64,000 nucleotides of DNA from JAYZDK01 sp964604165 (lineage in GTDB: Bacteria > Myxococcota_A > UBA796 > CAJQPC01). The translations under genes were made by a program, and so were the position numbers. Shown here piece by piece: positions 43,927 through 52,207 of the stretch (positions are counted from its first letter, which is position 1; the number at the start of each line of letters is the position of its first letter). Under the pieces are notes generated by a model. The model was not told the origin of the DNA. It was given only the letters and a program-made list of their open reading frames with translations, and ran no database searches. The stretch is from assembly GCA_964604165.1 (NCBI GenBank), contig CAZRYF010000005.1, positions 62,001 to 126,000 on the forward strand, written 5' to 3'.

Positions 43927-46302
43927 CTACATCTCCACCGTCAGCCCGCTCGCCTCCAGTTGCCCCCGCAGCTTCTCCATCTCCGCCCGCGCCTCGTCGT
44001 GGGTCAGAGAGCGCTCCGGGTGGTTGAACACCACCTCAAGGGTGAGGCGCTTCTGGCCGCTCGGCACTCCCCGTCCGGCATAGACCGCCTGAAGCCGCCG
44101 CGCCTGCAGGTGGGACAGCTTCGCGTCGGAGACCAGGGAGAGAACGTCCTCGGCCCAGGTCTTCTCCGGTGCCAGGACGTTCAGGTGGTACTCGACCGAG
44201 GGAAACCGCGGCGGTGGCACAAACCGGTGGATCGGGGCGTGGAGTGGAAGCAGGGCCTCAAGGTCCACGTGGAAGGTGACCGGCGCATCCTCCAGGCCAA
44301 GCCGTCCCACGAGGCTCGGGTGCAGCTCTCCAACAAGGGCCACAGCGGTCCCTTCCACAGACAGAACCGCCGTGCGACCCGGGTGGAAGCAGGAGGCCAT
44401 CATCCACGGCGCTGGGTCGCCCCGGTGCAGGATGGGCTCCGTCCCCAGCGCCTCCAGGGCCCCCATCACCGCGTCCCTCGCGGTGTAAAAGCGAGCGCCC
44501 GTTTCGTCTTCGCCCGGCGTGGACAGTCCGCCGGAGAGGTGGTGGCGCTCCACGACTTCGCCGGCTTCCCCGCGCCAGTAGATCTTCGCAATCTCGAACA
44601 GCCCCACCCGCTCTTGGCTCTTGCGGTTCAGGTGCAGCGCACCCAACACGTCAGGCAGTGCCGTGGGCCTGAACCAGCGCAGGTTGGAGGCCAACGGATT
44701 CTTCAGCGCGAGAAGAGAGTCCCGCTCCAAGCCAAATTTCTCGACCTCTCTCTCTCCCACCCAAATGCCCAGGTACACCTCATCCAGTCCCGCACCGGCC
44801 AGGGAGCGGCGGACCGCAAAGCCCTTGGTGTAGACCGGGTTCTCTCGAGGCACCCCCAAGGGGGCGGTAGGTGCCTGGGCCACCACGTGCTCGTAGCCGT
44901 GAATGCGTCCGACCTCTTCATTTAGGTCTGCCTGGATGCGCAGGTCGGGGCGTGTGTCCGGCACGGTGACCCGCCAGTCATTGTCCACCTGGAACCCCTG
45001 GTGACGAAACCGGCTGCGAATCAATGCGTCCTCCACCTGCATTCCCAGGCGGGAACGGGCCTTGCCTGGGCAAAATGGAATCGTGGTGGGTGCTTGCCGC
45101 CCAGGGAAGACATCGGCCAGGCGTCCCACGGTCACCTTGGGTCCTCCGTGCTCCACAAGGAGCTCTGCCAGCCGTGCCATGGCGGGAACCACCTGGCTTG
45201 CGGGTAGGCCTTTCTCGAAACGCAACGAGGACTCGGTTCGAAGAGAGAGGCGGCGGCTGCATCGACGCACCGCTGCCATGTCGAAGGTCGCGGACTCGAT
45301 GATCAGGTCTGTGGTTCCCTCCGTAATGCCAGAATGCGAGTCGCCCATCACGCCCGCCAGGGCGATGGGGGTGTCTCCATCCGTCACCAACAAACACTCG
45401 TTCGTGAGGGTGCGCTCTTCTCCGTCCAAGGTCGTGAGCTTCTCGTCGTCTCGAGCCATTCGCAGGCCGATTTCACCGCTCTTCAAGACGGCCCGGTCAA
45501 AGGTGTGCATGGGCTGGCCCAGCTCCAGCATCGCTAGATTTGCCGCATCCACCACGTTGTTGATGGGACGCATGCCGAGCTTCCGCACGGCGTTTTGCAG
45601 GGGTTGGGGGGAGGGTCCGACACGGACTCCAGAAACCTCAAGGGCTGCATAGCGCTGCACCTTGTCCGGCGAGTCGATGCGGATCGAGAGGTCCGAGGGA
45701 GGCAGATCCCCCCAGCTGTCCGGGTCCAAAGCCTGGGGAGTGGAGAGCGGCCTGTCGAAGATGGCGGCCAGATCTCGGGCCATGCCCACCAAACTGAAGA
45801 GATCCGGACGGTTTGGCTCCAGGTCGAACTCCAGGATGGGGTCGTCCAGCTCCAGGACGGCGTGCACCGGAGCGCCCGGTACCACCTCAGGGGCTAGACC
45901 CAAAGGCCGCGCGGCCTCCTCTCCGATGCCCAGCATCTCCTCGGAGACCAGCATTCCCTGGGATTCAAACCCCCCCACCATGCGGGCTTCCACGGGTTGG
46001 CCGCTCGGGAGGGTCCCACCGGCTGCAATGGCTGCGTAGATCTCTTTGGCTTGCACCCCGTACTTCTCTCCCACGACCACGCAGAAGGACTCGGTACCCT
46101 GGACTTGCCAGAGACCGAATGCATTGTCGCCGCCCAGCTTCTTTTCCAGTCGCACGGCCTGCACATCCACCAGATCTGCGCTGCTGGGTGCCAGGTGGAC
46201 CGATTCGACCTCGGCGATGCGGCCATTCATCAAGGAGGCGAGCTCGCTCACATCCACAGGAATGTCCACGAAACGCTTCAGCAGGGACAAGGGGACGCGC
46301 AC
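43927..46302 (-). CDS. pheT: Phenylalanine--tRNA ligase beta subunit
   Basis: Beta subunit (791 residues, normal length). Domain order is standard: tRNA-binding/EMAP-like domain (about 40-150), B3/4 editing domain (210-380), B5 domain (405-470), class II-like core (480-690) and the C-terminal FDX-ACB anticodon-binding domain (700-791, from RFPSVEYHLNVL to the end). The GTG at 46302 follows GAGGAGA by five bases. It pairs with PheS to make the active enzyme although pheS is some 37 kb away in this window. It lies 20 bases downstream of the glycosyltransferase gene and is probably co-transcribed with it. Confidence 0.95.
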   Translation of the reverse strand: MRVPLSLLKRFVDIPVDVSELASLMNGRIAEVESVHLAPSSADLVDVQAVRLEKKLGGDNAFGLWQVQGTESFCVVVGEKYGVQAKEIYAAIAAGGTLPSGQPVEARMVGGFESQGMLVSEEMLGIGEEAARPLGLAPEVVPGAPVHAVLELDDPILEFDLEPNRPDLFSLVGMARDLAAIFDRPLSTPQALDPDSWGDLPPSDLSIRIDSPDKVQRYAALEVSGVRVGPSPQPLQNAVRKLGMRPINNVVDAANLAMLELGQPMHTFDRAVLKSGEIGLRMARDDEKLTTLDGEERTLTNECLLVTDGDTPIALAGVMGDSHSGITEGTTDLIIESATFDMAAVRRCSRRLSLRTESSLRFEKGLPASQVVPAMARLAELLVEHGGPKVTVGRLADVFPGRQAPTTIPFCPGKARSRLGMQVEDALIRSRFRHQGFQVDNDWRVTVPDTRPDLRIQADLNEEVGRIHGYEHVVAQAPTAPLGVPRENPVYTKGFAVRRSLAGAGLDEVYLGIWVGEREVEKFGLERDSLLALKNPLASNLRWFRPTALPDVLGALHLNRKSQERVGLFEIAKIYWRGEAGEVVERHHLSGGLSTPGEDETGARFYTARDAVMGALEALGTEPILHRGDPAPWMMASCFHPGRTAVLSVEGTAVALVGELHPSLVGRLGLEDAPVTFHVDLEALLPLHAPIHRFVPPPRFPSVEYHLNVLAPEKTWAEDVLSLVSDAKLSHLQARRLQAVYAGRGVPSGQKRLTLEVVFNHPERSLTHDEARAEMEKLRGQLEASGLTVEM

Positions 46303-46322
46303 GGTTTCTCCTCGGGGCCGGC

Positions 46323-47744
46323 TTAATCCGATGCGGGAGGTGGGGCAGCCTGCCCGTCGACCTGGAAGAGGCGGACCCAGGCTTCATGCACCTGGATCTC
46401 CTGCACCAGGGTCAGCTCAAGCTCTTGAAGCCGTCCGAGGGGTTCACCTGCAGAAGCGTGCACCAGGTGCCCGCTCACCTGGGCGGGGCGGGTGTTCACA
46501 TCGTAGGGTTTGAGGTGATCCAGCGGGGGCGAGCCGATGCCGGAGTAGGGACGTGTCAGCTGTGCATGGGCATGGCTTCCCACCCAGACCTCTCCCTCGA
46601 TTCCCTCCAGGAGCGGCCGGGCCTTTCCCAGGGCCCGTGCCGTGTCAATGCCGAGGAGGGAGGCTTCGGGGCCGTCTTTTGAGCGCTCATGGAGAAACCA
46701 CACCGAAGTGAGGAGAAGGGGAGGGGCTACCGCGGGCCCGGCCGCCAGGCCCAGGGCCGCTGCGCTCGTGATGCCTGGAAGGAGATACCGGACGTGGGTG
46801 TACCGATCGGCCCGGTCGATTCCCCCCAGGTAGTTGAGGGTGCCGAAGAAGATCAACTGGGTGCCCGTATGAATGGAAGCCAGACGCCAGGCTCTCCGGG
46901 GACCGGGTACACCCTTCCAGGCCATCCCGGCAAGTCCGGCCATGATCAGCCAGCGCCCCTGCTCGAACAAGGCGATTCGAAGCACCGCGAGAACATCCCA
47001 AAGCCAGTCCAGTGGCCCGTCGGGAAGGTGCTCGCTGCTGGCCAGCGCCCACCCCCCGAGTGGTCCGCCGGTTTCCAGCCAGTGGATGCCCCCCCATGCC
47101 CCCAAAATGGCCACGGGCGCCAGCCACCCAAAACTCCACCGCTTGTCCAGCCAGCAGGCGGCAAGGGCGGGCACGACCAGAAGCACTCCAGGTTCCTTGG
47201 AGGCGGTCGCCAGGGCCGCCATCAAGGCGAACAGTCCGTCCTCTTCATCCAGAATCGCCACCAGCGCCCAGGTGGAGAACAGGAGCAGCGGCACATCCGT
47301 GTCGGCGCGCAAGAGGAGCGCCGACACCGGGGGAAGGCACAGAAGCACCGGCGCAGTCCACGCGGCACGGGACCCACCCAGGCGCTGAAGAAGGGCAGCA
47401 AACCCCACGCCAATCCCGATGGCAAGGGGCAGCACCGCCCCGTGGACGGTCCAGTGGTGGGGCCCCAGGGTTTTCAACCACAGGGCCAACCACGCGTACC
47501 ATAAGGGCGGGTGCGCATAGTCCGGCAGCCCGTTCACCCAGTGGGGGGGCAGCTTCGCGTCGGGTCGGAGCGCCGTGGGCAGATCACCGGCCAACACCCA
47601 GGGTCCCCCACCTTCACTGAACAGGAGCGCCTTGGGCACCCACCAGAAGAACGTGTCATCCACGAGCGGCACGCCAAGCCCCAGCACCACCACAAGGGCG
47701 CCGGTCAGACCCGCCAGAACGTATTGGGGCTCAGGGCGTCGCAT
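46323..47744 (-). CDS. ArnT/PMT-like membrane glycosyltransferase (GT39-type)
   Basis: A 473-residue polytopic membrane protein with about ten hydrophobic segments. The N-terminal loop has Asp residues (PLVDDTFFWW) where GT39/GT83 enzymes keep catalytic acidic residues, and HPPLWYAW follows, typical of dolichyl/undecaprenyl-phosphate-sugar dependent transferases. A C-terminal extracytoplasmic domain of about 130 residues is present. Donor and acceptor are unknown. Located directly upstream of pheT. Confidence 0.75.
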   Translation of the reverse strand: MRRPEPQYVLAGLTGALVVVLGLGVPLVDDTFFWWVPKALLFSEGGGPWVLAGDLPTALRPDAKLPPHWVNGLPDYAHPPLWYAWLALWLKTLGPHHWTVHGAVLPLAIGIGVGFAALLQRLGGSRAAWTAPVLLCLPPVSALLLRADTDVPLLLFSTWALVAILDEEDGLFALMAALATASKEPGVLLVVPALAACWLDKRWSFGWLAPVAILGAWGGIHWLETGGPLGGWALASSEHLPDGPLDWLWDVLAVLRIALFEQGRWLIMAGLAGMAWKGVPGPRRAWRLASIHTGTQLIFFGTLNYLGGIDRADRYTHVRYLLPGITSAAALGLAAGPAVAPPLLLTSVWFLHERSKDGPEASLLGIDTARALGKARPLLEGIEGEVWVGSHAHAQLTRPYSGIGSPPLDHLKPYDVNTRPAQVSGHLVHASAGEPLGRLQELELTLVQEIQVHEAWVRLFQVDGQAAPPPASD

Positions 47745-47802
47745 CGTGGTGCCATGTTAGACCCGTCCTGGCCGAGGGGAATGTCCCGGCCAAGGAGTCT
47801 CC

Positions 47803-48309
47803 ATGTCCACCACCGTCATTTCCCGGGAAGATGTGCACAGTCTGGCCGAGTCCTGCTCGGAGGCCGGGGATGCGTTTCGCAGCGTGGCCAGCCGGCTGCT
47901 CAAGGATCAGAAGCGCCTGACCAATTTCATGCAGAAGAACATGCCTCAACTGGATGCGGAGACCCGCGAGGTGGTGCTCTACATGTTTGCGGTCTGTATT
48001 CGCGTCTTTGACCAGTTTGGCGGACGAATGAAGAAGGTCAGCGGCGCCCAGATCGATGCGGCAGCCTCCCGGGTGCAGGGACAGGCGGGGGAACTGTTGC
48101 CTTTTGATGCAGGCTTTCCCGAGCGGGTGCGAACGGCCGACTGGAGAGCGCAGCCTCACCTGCTGGACGAGGCCTTGTGGGCCTTGTTTGAGAGAGAAGA
48201 GAAGGAAGATGGGGAGGTGGATGTGCCTCACGAGCAGGCCGGCCTGATCTTTCTGTTGTTGTGGGTGGCTGTGGAGGCCTTGAACGAGAATTGGACTCCG
48301 CCTTCGTAG
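47803..48309 (+). CDS. Helical protein of unknown function
   Basis: A 168-residue acidic, mostly helical protein without signal peptide or membrane span (opening STTVISREDVHSLAESCSEA). No family recognised. The ATG follows AAGGAG about seven bases upstream, so expression is likely. It is divergent from the glycosyltransferase-pheT unit. Coding is supported by full-length open frame and ribosome site only. Confidence 0.6.
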   Translation: MSTTVISREDVHSLAESCSEAGDAFRSVASRLLKDQKRLTNFMQKNMPQLDAETREVVLYMFAVCIRVFDQFGGRMKKVSGAQIDAAASRVQGQAGELLPFDAGFPERVRTADWRAQPHLLDEALWALFEREEKEDGEVDVPHEQAGLIFLLLWVAVEALNENWTPPS

Positions 48310-48329
48310 GGGCTGCGCCCCCTGGGGGG

Positions 48330-49508
48330 CTACCAGGACGCTGATCGCAAGGAGAAGACTCCCGGATCACACTCGGTCCAACGGGGAAGAGAGACTCGTT
48401 GGGATTCCTTCTTTTCCGGGTCGATCTGGTGCAAGTCCGTGCGAAACCGCTCACTCCCCCCGCAGTCCATACTGACCGTGACCCTGGACACCGGACGCAC
48501 CGAGCGGTTGGTGGCCGCCACCTCCATTTCCACGCGACCATCGGACCAGGAGTGCACCGTTCCGCTCAATCCGATCCATGGAGCTACATCTGACAGTCGG
48601 TTGGGAAGGTCGCCCCGGGGCTGCAGCACGATCTCCTGGCGCTCCGGGTCCAGGGTCACATGGAACATGCCCGAGACGTTCAGGCCCAGGAGGCCCACGG
48701 TGCCTTTGGGGGCACAGGCGTCGCAAGCGGCCACGGTCACCCCCTCCACGGGCATGCCGCCGATCCACAGGCGATCCAGCAGGACCACAGGGTCCTGTCT
48801 CACCCCGTTGGCTGTGTGCAGCTCCAGTGTGGGCGCATCTTTGCCTGGTGATTTTCGAAGCAAGGCCAGGGTCTGGCGGTCCACGGTGGTGAGGGAAGCG
48901 CCGGTGTCGAACACCATCTGCACCTCTTTCGTGTGACCGTCTGTTCCCTCCAGCACCACCGAGACCCTGCGCTGGTTGTCGGTGCCTTCGAAGGGAAGCG
49001 CCACTGCATCCTCCACACCGGGCAGTACCTGGGGAGTGGGGACGCTGGAGACTGCCTTCTCGGCCATGGCCTCAGGGGGAGGCTCGGTTCCTGCCAGGCG
49101 CTCGGTCTTGAGGAGGGTGGCGAGAGTCTTGGACAGGTCGATGACCTTCTTTTGGTGTTCCGTTGGAATGGGGGCTGCGAGGTGGGCCATGCCGGTCAGA
49201 AAGGCGTCGGCGCGTTCTTGGGGCAGGTAGAGGGGAATGCCTCCCAATAAGGTGGCGGGCCAGACCCAGCTGCCTAGGGCAAGTCCGGTCAGGCGGCTTC
49301 GAAAGAAGCTCGCGATGCCCAGCCAGGGAAGCACCACGAGGGCCAGGGCAGAGAGGGCCAGGATCCAGTTGGGGAGCAGCCGCACGATGCCGAGACCCAA
49401 GACAGTGGCCATGGCGGCCAACAAGGGTCCCATGCCGGTCAACACCGCCAGAGAGCCCAGGGCGATGGACATTCTGGAGGGGTTAGTGGGGGTGGCGGAG
49501 GATGACAT
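48330..49508 (-). CDS. Membrane retropepsin-like aspartic protease
   Basis: A 392-residue protein with three to four hydrophobic helices in the first 110 residues and a retropepsin-like domain after residue 170. The active-site motif is VFDTGASLTTVD near residue 200 and the hydrophobic-glycine block is GLLGLNVSG near residue 275, as in clan AA single-domain proteases that work as dimers. A C-terminal beta-rich region follows. The ATG at 49508 overlaps the start codon of the divergent exonuclease gene (shared CATG); an ATG at 49472 is an alternative that would resolve the overlap. Confidence 0.75.
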   Translation of the reverse strand: MSSSATPTNPSRMSIALGSLAVLTGMGPLLAAMATVLGLGIVRLLPNWILALSALALVVLPWLGIASFFRSRLTGLALGSWVWPATLLGGIPLYLPQERADAFLTGMAHLAAPIPTEHQKKVIDLSKTLATLLKTERLAGTEPPPEAMAEKAVSSVPTPQVLPGVEDAVALPFEGTDNQRRVSVVLEGTDGHTKEVQMVFDTGASLTTVDRQTLALLRKSPGKDAPTLELHTANGVRQDPVVLLDRLWIGGMPVEGVTVAACDACAPKGTVGLLGLNVSGMFHVTLDPERQEIVLQPRGDLPNRLSDVAPWIGLSGTVHSWSDGRVEMEVAATNRSVRPVSRVTVSMDCGGSERFRTDLHQIDPEKKESQRVSLPRWTECDPGVFSLRSASW

Positions 49509-50103
49509 GGAGCGAGCTACCTGGTTCTGTATCGATATCGAGTGTTCGGGTCCGGTCCCCGGTCTCTACGACATGATCTCCCTGGGGGCTGTGGCCGTCC
49601 ATGAGAACGGGGACGGATCCCTTTCGATCGGAGCTTCTTTCTACCAGGAGTTGAAGCCCCAGGGACCCCGTGTGGACCCGGGAGCCATGGAGGTCAACGG
49701 CCTGGACCTGGCTCGGCTCAAGAGGGAAGGGCTGGAGCGGAGGGTGGCGCTGGAGGAGCTTTCGGCTTGGGTGGGGAGCCAGGTTTCGCCCGGCGCCAAG
49801 GCGGTGTTTGTGGGCCACAACGCGCCCTTCGACTGGTCGTTTGTGTCCTGGTGTTTCGCCGCCGAGGAAATGCCCAACCCGTTCGGGTACAAGGCCCTGG
49901 ATACCAAGGCGCTCGCCACCGGGGTGCTGGGGGTACATTGGCTGGACAGCAGCAAGGAGGTGCTTTCGAAGGTGCTGAACCTGCCGGCGGAGGATCTCAC
50001 CCTGAAGCACCGGGCCGACTACGATGCGGCCTACCAGGCGCAGATTCTCGTGGCGCTCCTGGAGCGTTCCCGAGGGGTTGCGGGAGAGCCTGGGGCTACT
50101 TGA
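49507..50103 (+). CDS. DEDDh-family 3'-5' exonuclease
   Basis: A 198-residue protein of the DnaQ-like exonuclease fold. The three metal-binding motifs are visible: DIE in FCIDIECSGP (motif I), VGHNAPFDWSF (motif II) and HRADYDAA (motif III, His and Asp). It lacks polymerase or other domains and may trim DNA or RNA. The ATG at 49507 is fixed by GGAG six bases upstream and by motif I following at once. Its last eight bases overlap the convergent lipoprotein gene. Confidence 0.85.
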   Translation: MERATWFCIDIECSGPVPGLYDMISLGAVAVHENGDGSLSIGASFYQELKPQGPRVDPGAMEVNGLDLARLKREGLERRVALEELSAWVGSQVSPGAKAVFVGHNAPFDWSFVSWCFAAEEMPNPFGYKALDTKALATGVLGVHWLDSSKEVLSKVLNLPAEDLTLKHRADYDAAYQAQILVALLERSRGVAGEPGAT

Positions 50104-50863
50104 CCTCGAAGGGGTAGACGACTTGCAGTTCCTTGGGAAGCTTGTCCAGGGCATCCGACTCCCGTGAGTTCAGGATGGACTGTGCATGGAAGGCGTACAC
50201 GCCGGCCTCCAGTGGAGCTTCCGATGTGATCAGGTAGTGGTCCATCGCCCACAGGCCCTTCATGTCCATTCCTGCATCCGCGTCGGCGACCCACATGTTC
50301 AGGTCCACGGTGGTAGGCCCAAGGAGACTCGTGACCTCAGCGGACTCCTCGAACTTCAGCTTGGCCAGGGCTAGACCCAGACGCCGGATCTCCCAGTCTC
50401 GCAGCAAAGCGTAGTAGACGAAGCGCTGGTTGTCCTTGCTGGTGGTCAATCCATCCCGGGAGACGTCCTGAATGCCGTGGTAGCGCGTGATCTCCGTGGC
50501 AATGGACTTCACTGGTTGGGGCACGAGGGGCAGGTAGCTGTGGTCGCCAATGGCGTAAAAGCCCGGCTCGTTGGGGGACGGATAAAGGGTGATGGTGGCG
50601 TCTACCGCGTCGTCCTGGTCGGCCTCTACGTCCACCGTGATGTAGTCCTTGATGAAGCCATCGGTCCCGGCCTGCAGCCGCACGGGGCCCGGTTCGGTCA
50701 CCTGCAGCTGGAGCTCTCCACTCATGTCGGCCTTCTGCATACCGGAGACGCCTTCTTGAATGATGCTCGCAGTGGCGACGGGTTTCCCCCAGACATCCAG
50801 GACAGTCAGGTTGATTTCTGGTGCGTCCTTGCAGGCGGTGAGAATCAGTGTGGCAAACAACAT
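50096..50863 (-). CDS. Lipoprotein, unknown
   Basis: A 255-residue lipoprotein (short signal, lipobox LTAC). The N-terminal 90 residues look like a carboxypeptidase-regulatory-like/Ig fold (LTVLDVWGKPVATASI, ELQLQVTEPGPV). The rest (about 120-255) is a mixed helical/beta region with no motif I recognise. Function unknown. The inverted repeat at 50894-50916 lies just upstream. Confidence 0.65.
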   Translation of the reverse strand: MLFATLILTACKDAPEINLTVLDVWGKPVATASIIQEGVSGMQKADMSGELQLQVTEPGPVRLQAGTDGFIKDYITVDVEADQDDAVDATITLYPSPNEPGFYAIGDHSYLPLVPQPVKSIATEITRYHGIQDVSRDGLTTSKDNQRFVYYALLRDWEIRRLGLALAKLKFEESAEVTSLLGPTTVDLNMWVADADAGMDMKGLWAMDHYLITSEAPLEAGVYAFHAQSILNSRESDALDKLPKELQVVYPFEVK

Positions 50864-50893
50864 CTGGCAATCTCCAATCGGGCGTCCATCGAG

Positions 50894-50916
50894 GTGCAAC
50901 GCTGGGATTGTTGCAC
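50894..50916. repeat. Inverted repeat in divergent promoter region
   Basis: GTGCAAC (50894-50900) and GTTGCAC (50910-50916) are perfect inverted arms separated by nine bases, placed between the divergent lipoprotein and trypsin-like genes. The shape suits a dimeric regulator operator. No regulator gene is adjacent, and a chance repeat cannot be excluded. Confidence 0.6.
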
Positions 50917-51009
50917 ACTTTGCGACCAGACCGGCAATCCAACTGCGTGCGGTTCACAAGGAACAATGGGACCGTCCACATTTCCTTGTCACCCCGGGAC
51001 TTGTGGTCG

Positions 51010-52179
51010 GTGCGTTGTGCCTCTACATTTGGCAAGCGTTCCCTGGGAGTTTCGTTGTTCCTTTTTCTGATCGCTTCAGCCCTGGCCCAGGAGGCCCCGC
51101 CCATTGTGGGTGGATCCACCACGTCTGGCTACGAGGAGGTGGGTGCGCTCTTTGGGTGTGGGGGAGGATCTGGGTGGTCCTCCATTTGTTCCGGAACCTT
51201 GATCCACAAGAAGTGGGTGCTTACCGCCGCCCACTGCGTGGAGTCCTTTCTGGAGTATGCCAACACCGGTGGCGACATCTGTTTCGTCATCGGTACGGAC
51301 CTGGAGGCACAGGCCGGTGTGGACGCCTATGTGACAGCGACCCAGATGTTCTCACATCCCAACTATGGATCCGGTAACAGCTACGCCGACATCGGCCTGG
51401 TTGAGCTGCTGCACAACCTGCCCCAGTACGACACCATGCCCCTGAACACGGACAGGGTCCGGAGCAGCTGGTATGGCGACGACATCACCTACGTGGGCTG
51501 GGGAATCACCGCCGACAACCGGGATGACTCGGGGGTCAAGCGCACCGTCGATGTGCCGATCTTCGACCACGACCAGTACATCATCTACACGTACCAGAAC
51601 GGGGTGAATGTCTGCAGTGGCGACTCCGGAGGGGCGGCGCTCATGCCTCGAAGTGGGGGGGGAATGGAGCTGGTGGGGGTGAACTCGTTTACCTACAACA
51701 TCAACGGCGGCGAGCCCTCCTGTACCTCGTCGGGGGCGGCTGGGGGATCTGTGCGGGTGGACTCCTACTACAGCTGGATCGACCAGTATGTGCCCCTCGA
51801 GGACACCGATTCAGACTCGGACACCGACGCGGATGCGGACNNNNNNNNNNNNNNNNNNNNNNNNNNNNNNNNNNNNNNNNNNNNNNNNNNNNNNNNNNNN
51901 NNNNNNNNNNNNNNNNNNNNNNNNNNNNNNNNNNNNNNNNCGGACACCGACGCGGATGCGGACGCCGACGCGGATGCGGATGGGGACTCGGATGCAGACT
52001 CCGATGCCGACTCGGACTCCGATGCCGACTCGGGTAGCGGGCCGTCGTTGGACACCGGCGATCTGCCGGCTCGACCGAGCGGAGATTTCCGGGGCATGTG
52101 TTCTTCCGTTCCGCGCCAGGGGGCGGGGGTCGGATTGTGGCTGCTCGTGGCGGGTTTGGTTCGACGACGCAGAGCCTGA
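51010..52179 (+). CDS. Secreted trypsin-like serine protease with Asp-rich linker and MYXO-CTERM-like tail
   Basis: A signal peptide (FLFLIASALAQ) leads to a trypsin domain starting at IVGG. The catalytic triad is present: His in TAAHC, Asp in YADIGLVE and Ser in CSGDSGGAA. A long acidic linker of Asp with Ala, Thr and Ser follows and encloses a 100-base gap. The end reads CSSVPRQGAG, a hydrophobic stretch GLWLLVAGLV, then RRRRA: a MYXO-CTERM-like sorting tail that would hold the protein at the cell surface. The GTG at 51010 is the best start for the signal peptide, but other in-frame starts exist upstream. Length is uncertain because of the gap. Confidence 0.85.
   Translation: MRCASTFGKRSLGVSLFLFLIASALAQEAPPIVGGSTTSGYEEVGALFGCGGGSGWSSICSGTLIHKKWVLTAAHCVESFLEYANTGGDICFVIGTDLEAQAGVDAYVTATQMFSHPNYGSGNSYADIGLVELLHNLPQYDTMPLNTDRVRSSWYGDDITYVGWGITADNRDDSGVKRTVDVPIFDHDQYIIYTYQNGVNVCSGDSGGAALMPRSGGGMELVGVNSFTYNINGGEPSCTSSGAAGGSVRVDSYYSWIDQYVPLEDTDSDSDTDADADXXXXXXXXXXXXXXXXXXXXXXXXXXXXXXXXXXDTDADADADADADGDSDADSDADSDSDADSGSGPSLDTGDLPARPSGDFRGMCSSVPRQGAGVGLWLLVAGLVRRRRA
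51801..52032. repeat. Asp-rich (Asp-Thr/Ala/Ser) coding repeat with an N gap
   Basis: Imperfect hexamer repeat encoding Asp alternating with Ala, Thr or Ser (GACGCGGATGCG-type units), interrupted by exactly 100 N at 51841-51940. The frame stays open across the placeholder, but the real repeat number is unknown. Confidence 0.9.
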
Positions 52180-52207
52180 AATCCGCTGCATGGAAGGGTG
52201 CCGAGGT

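Noticed and set aside
48309..48321. GC hairpin GGGGC-TGC-GCCCC between convergent genes as a terminator
   Set aside because: The stem is only five pairs and no T-run follows on either side.
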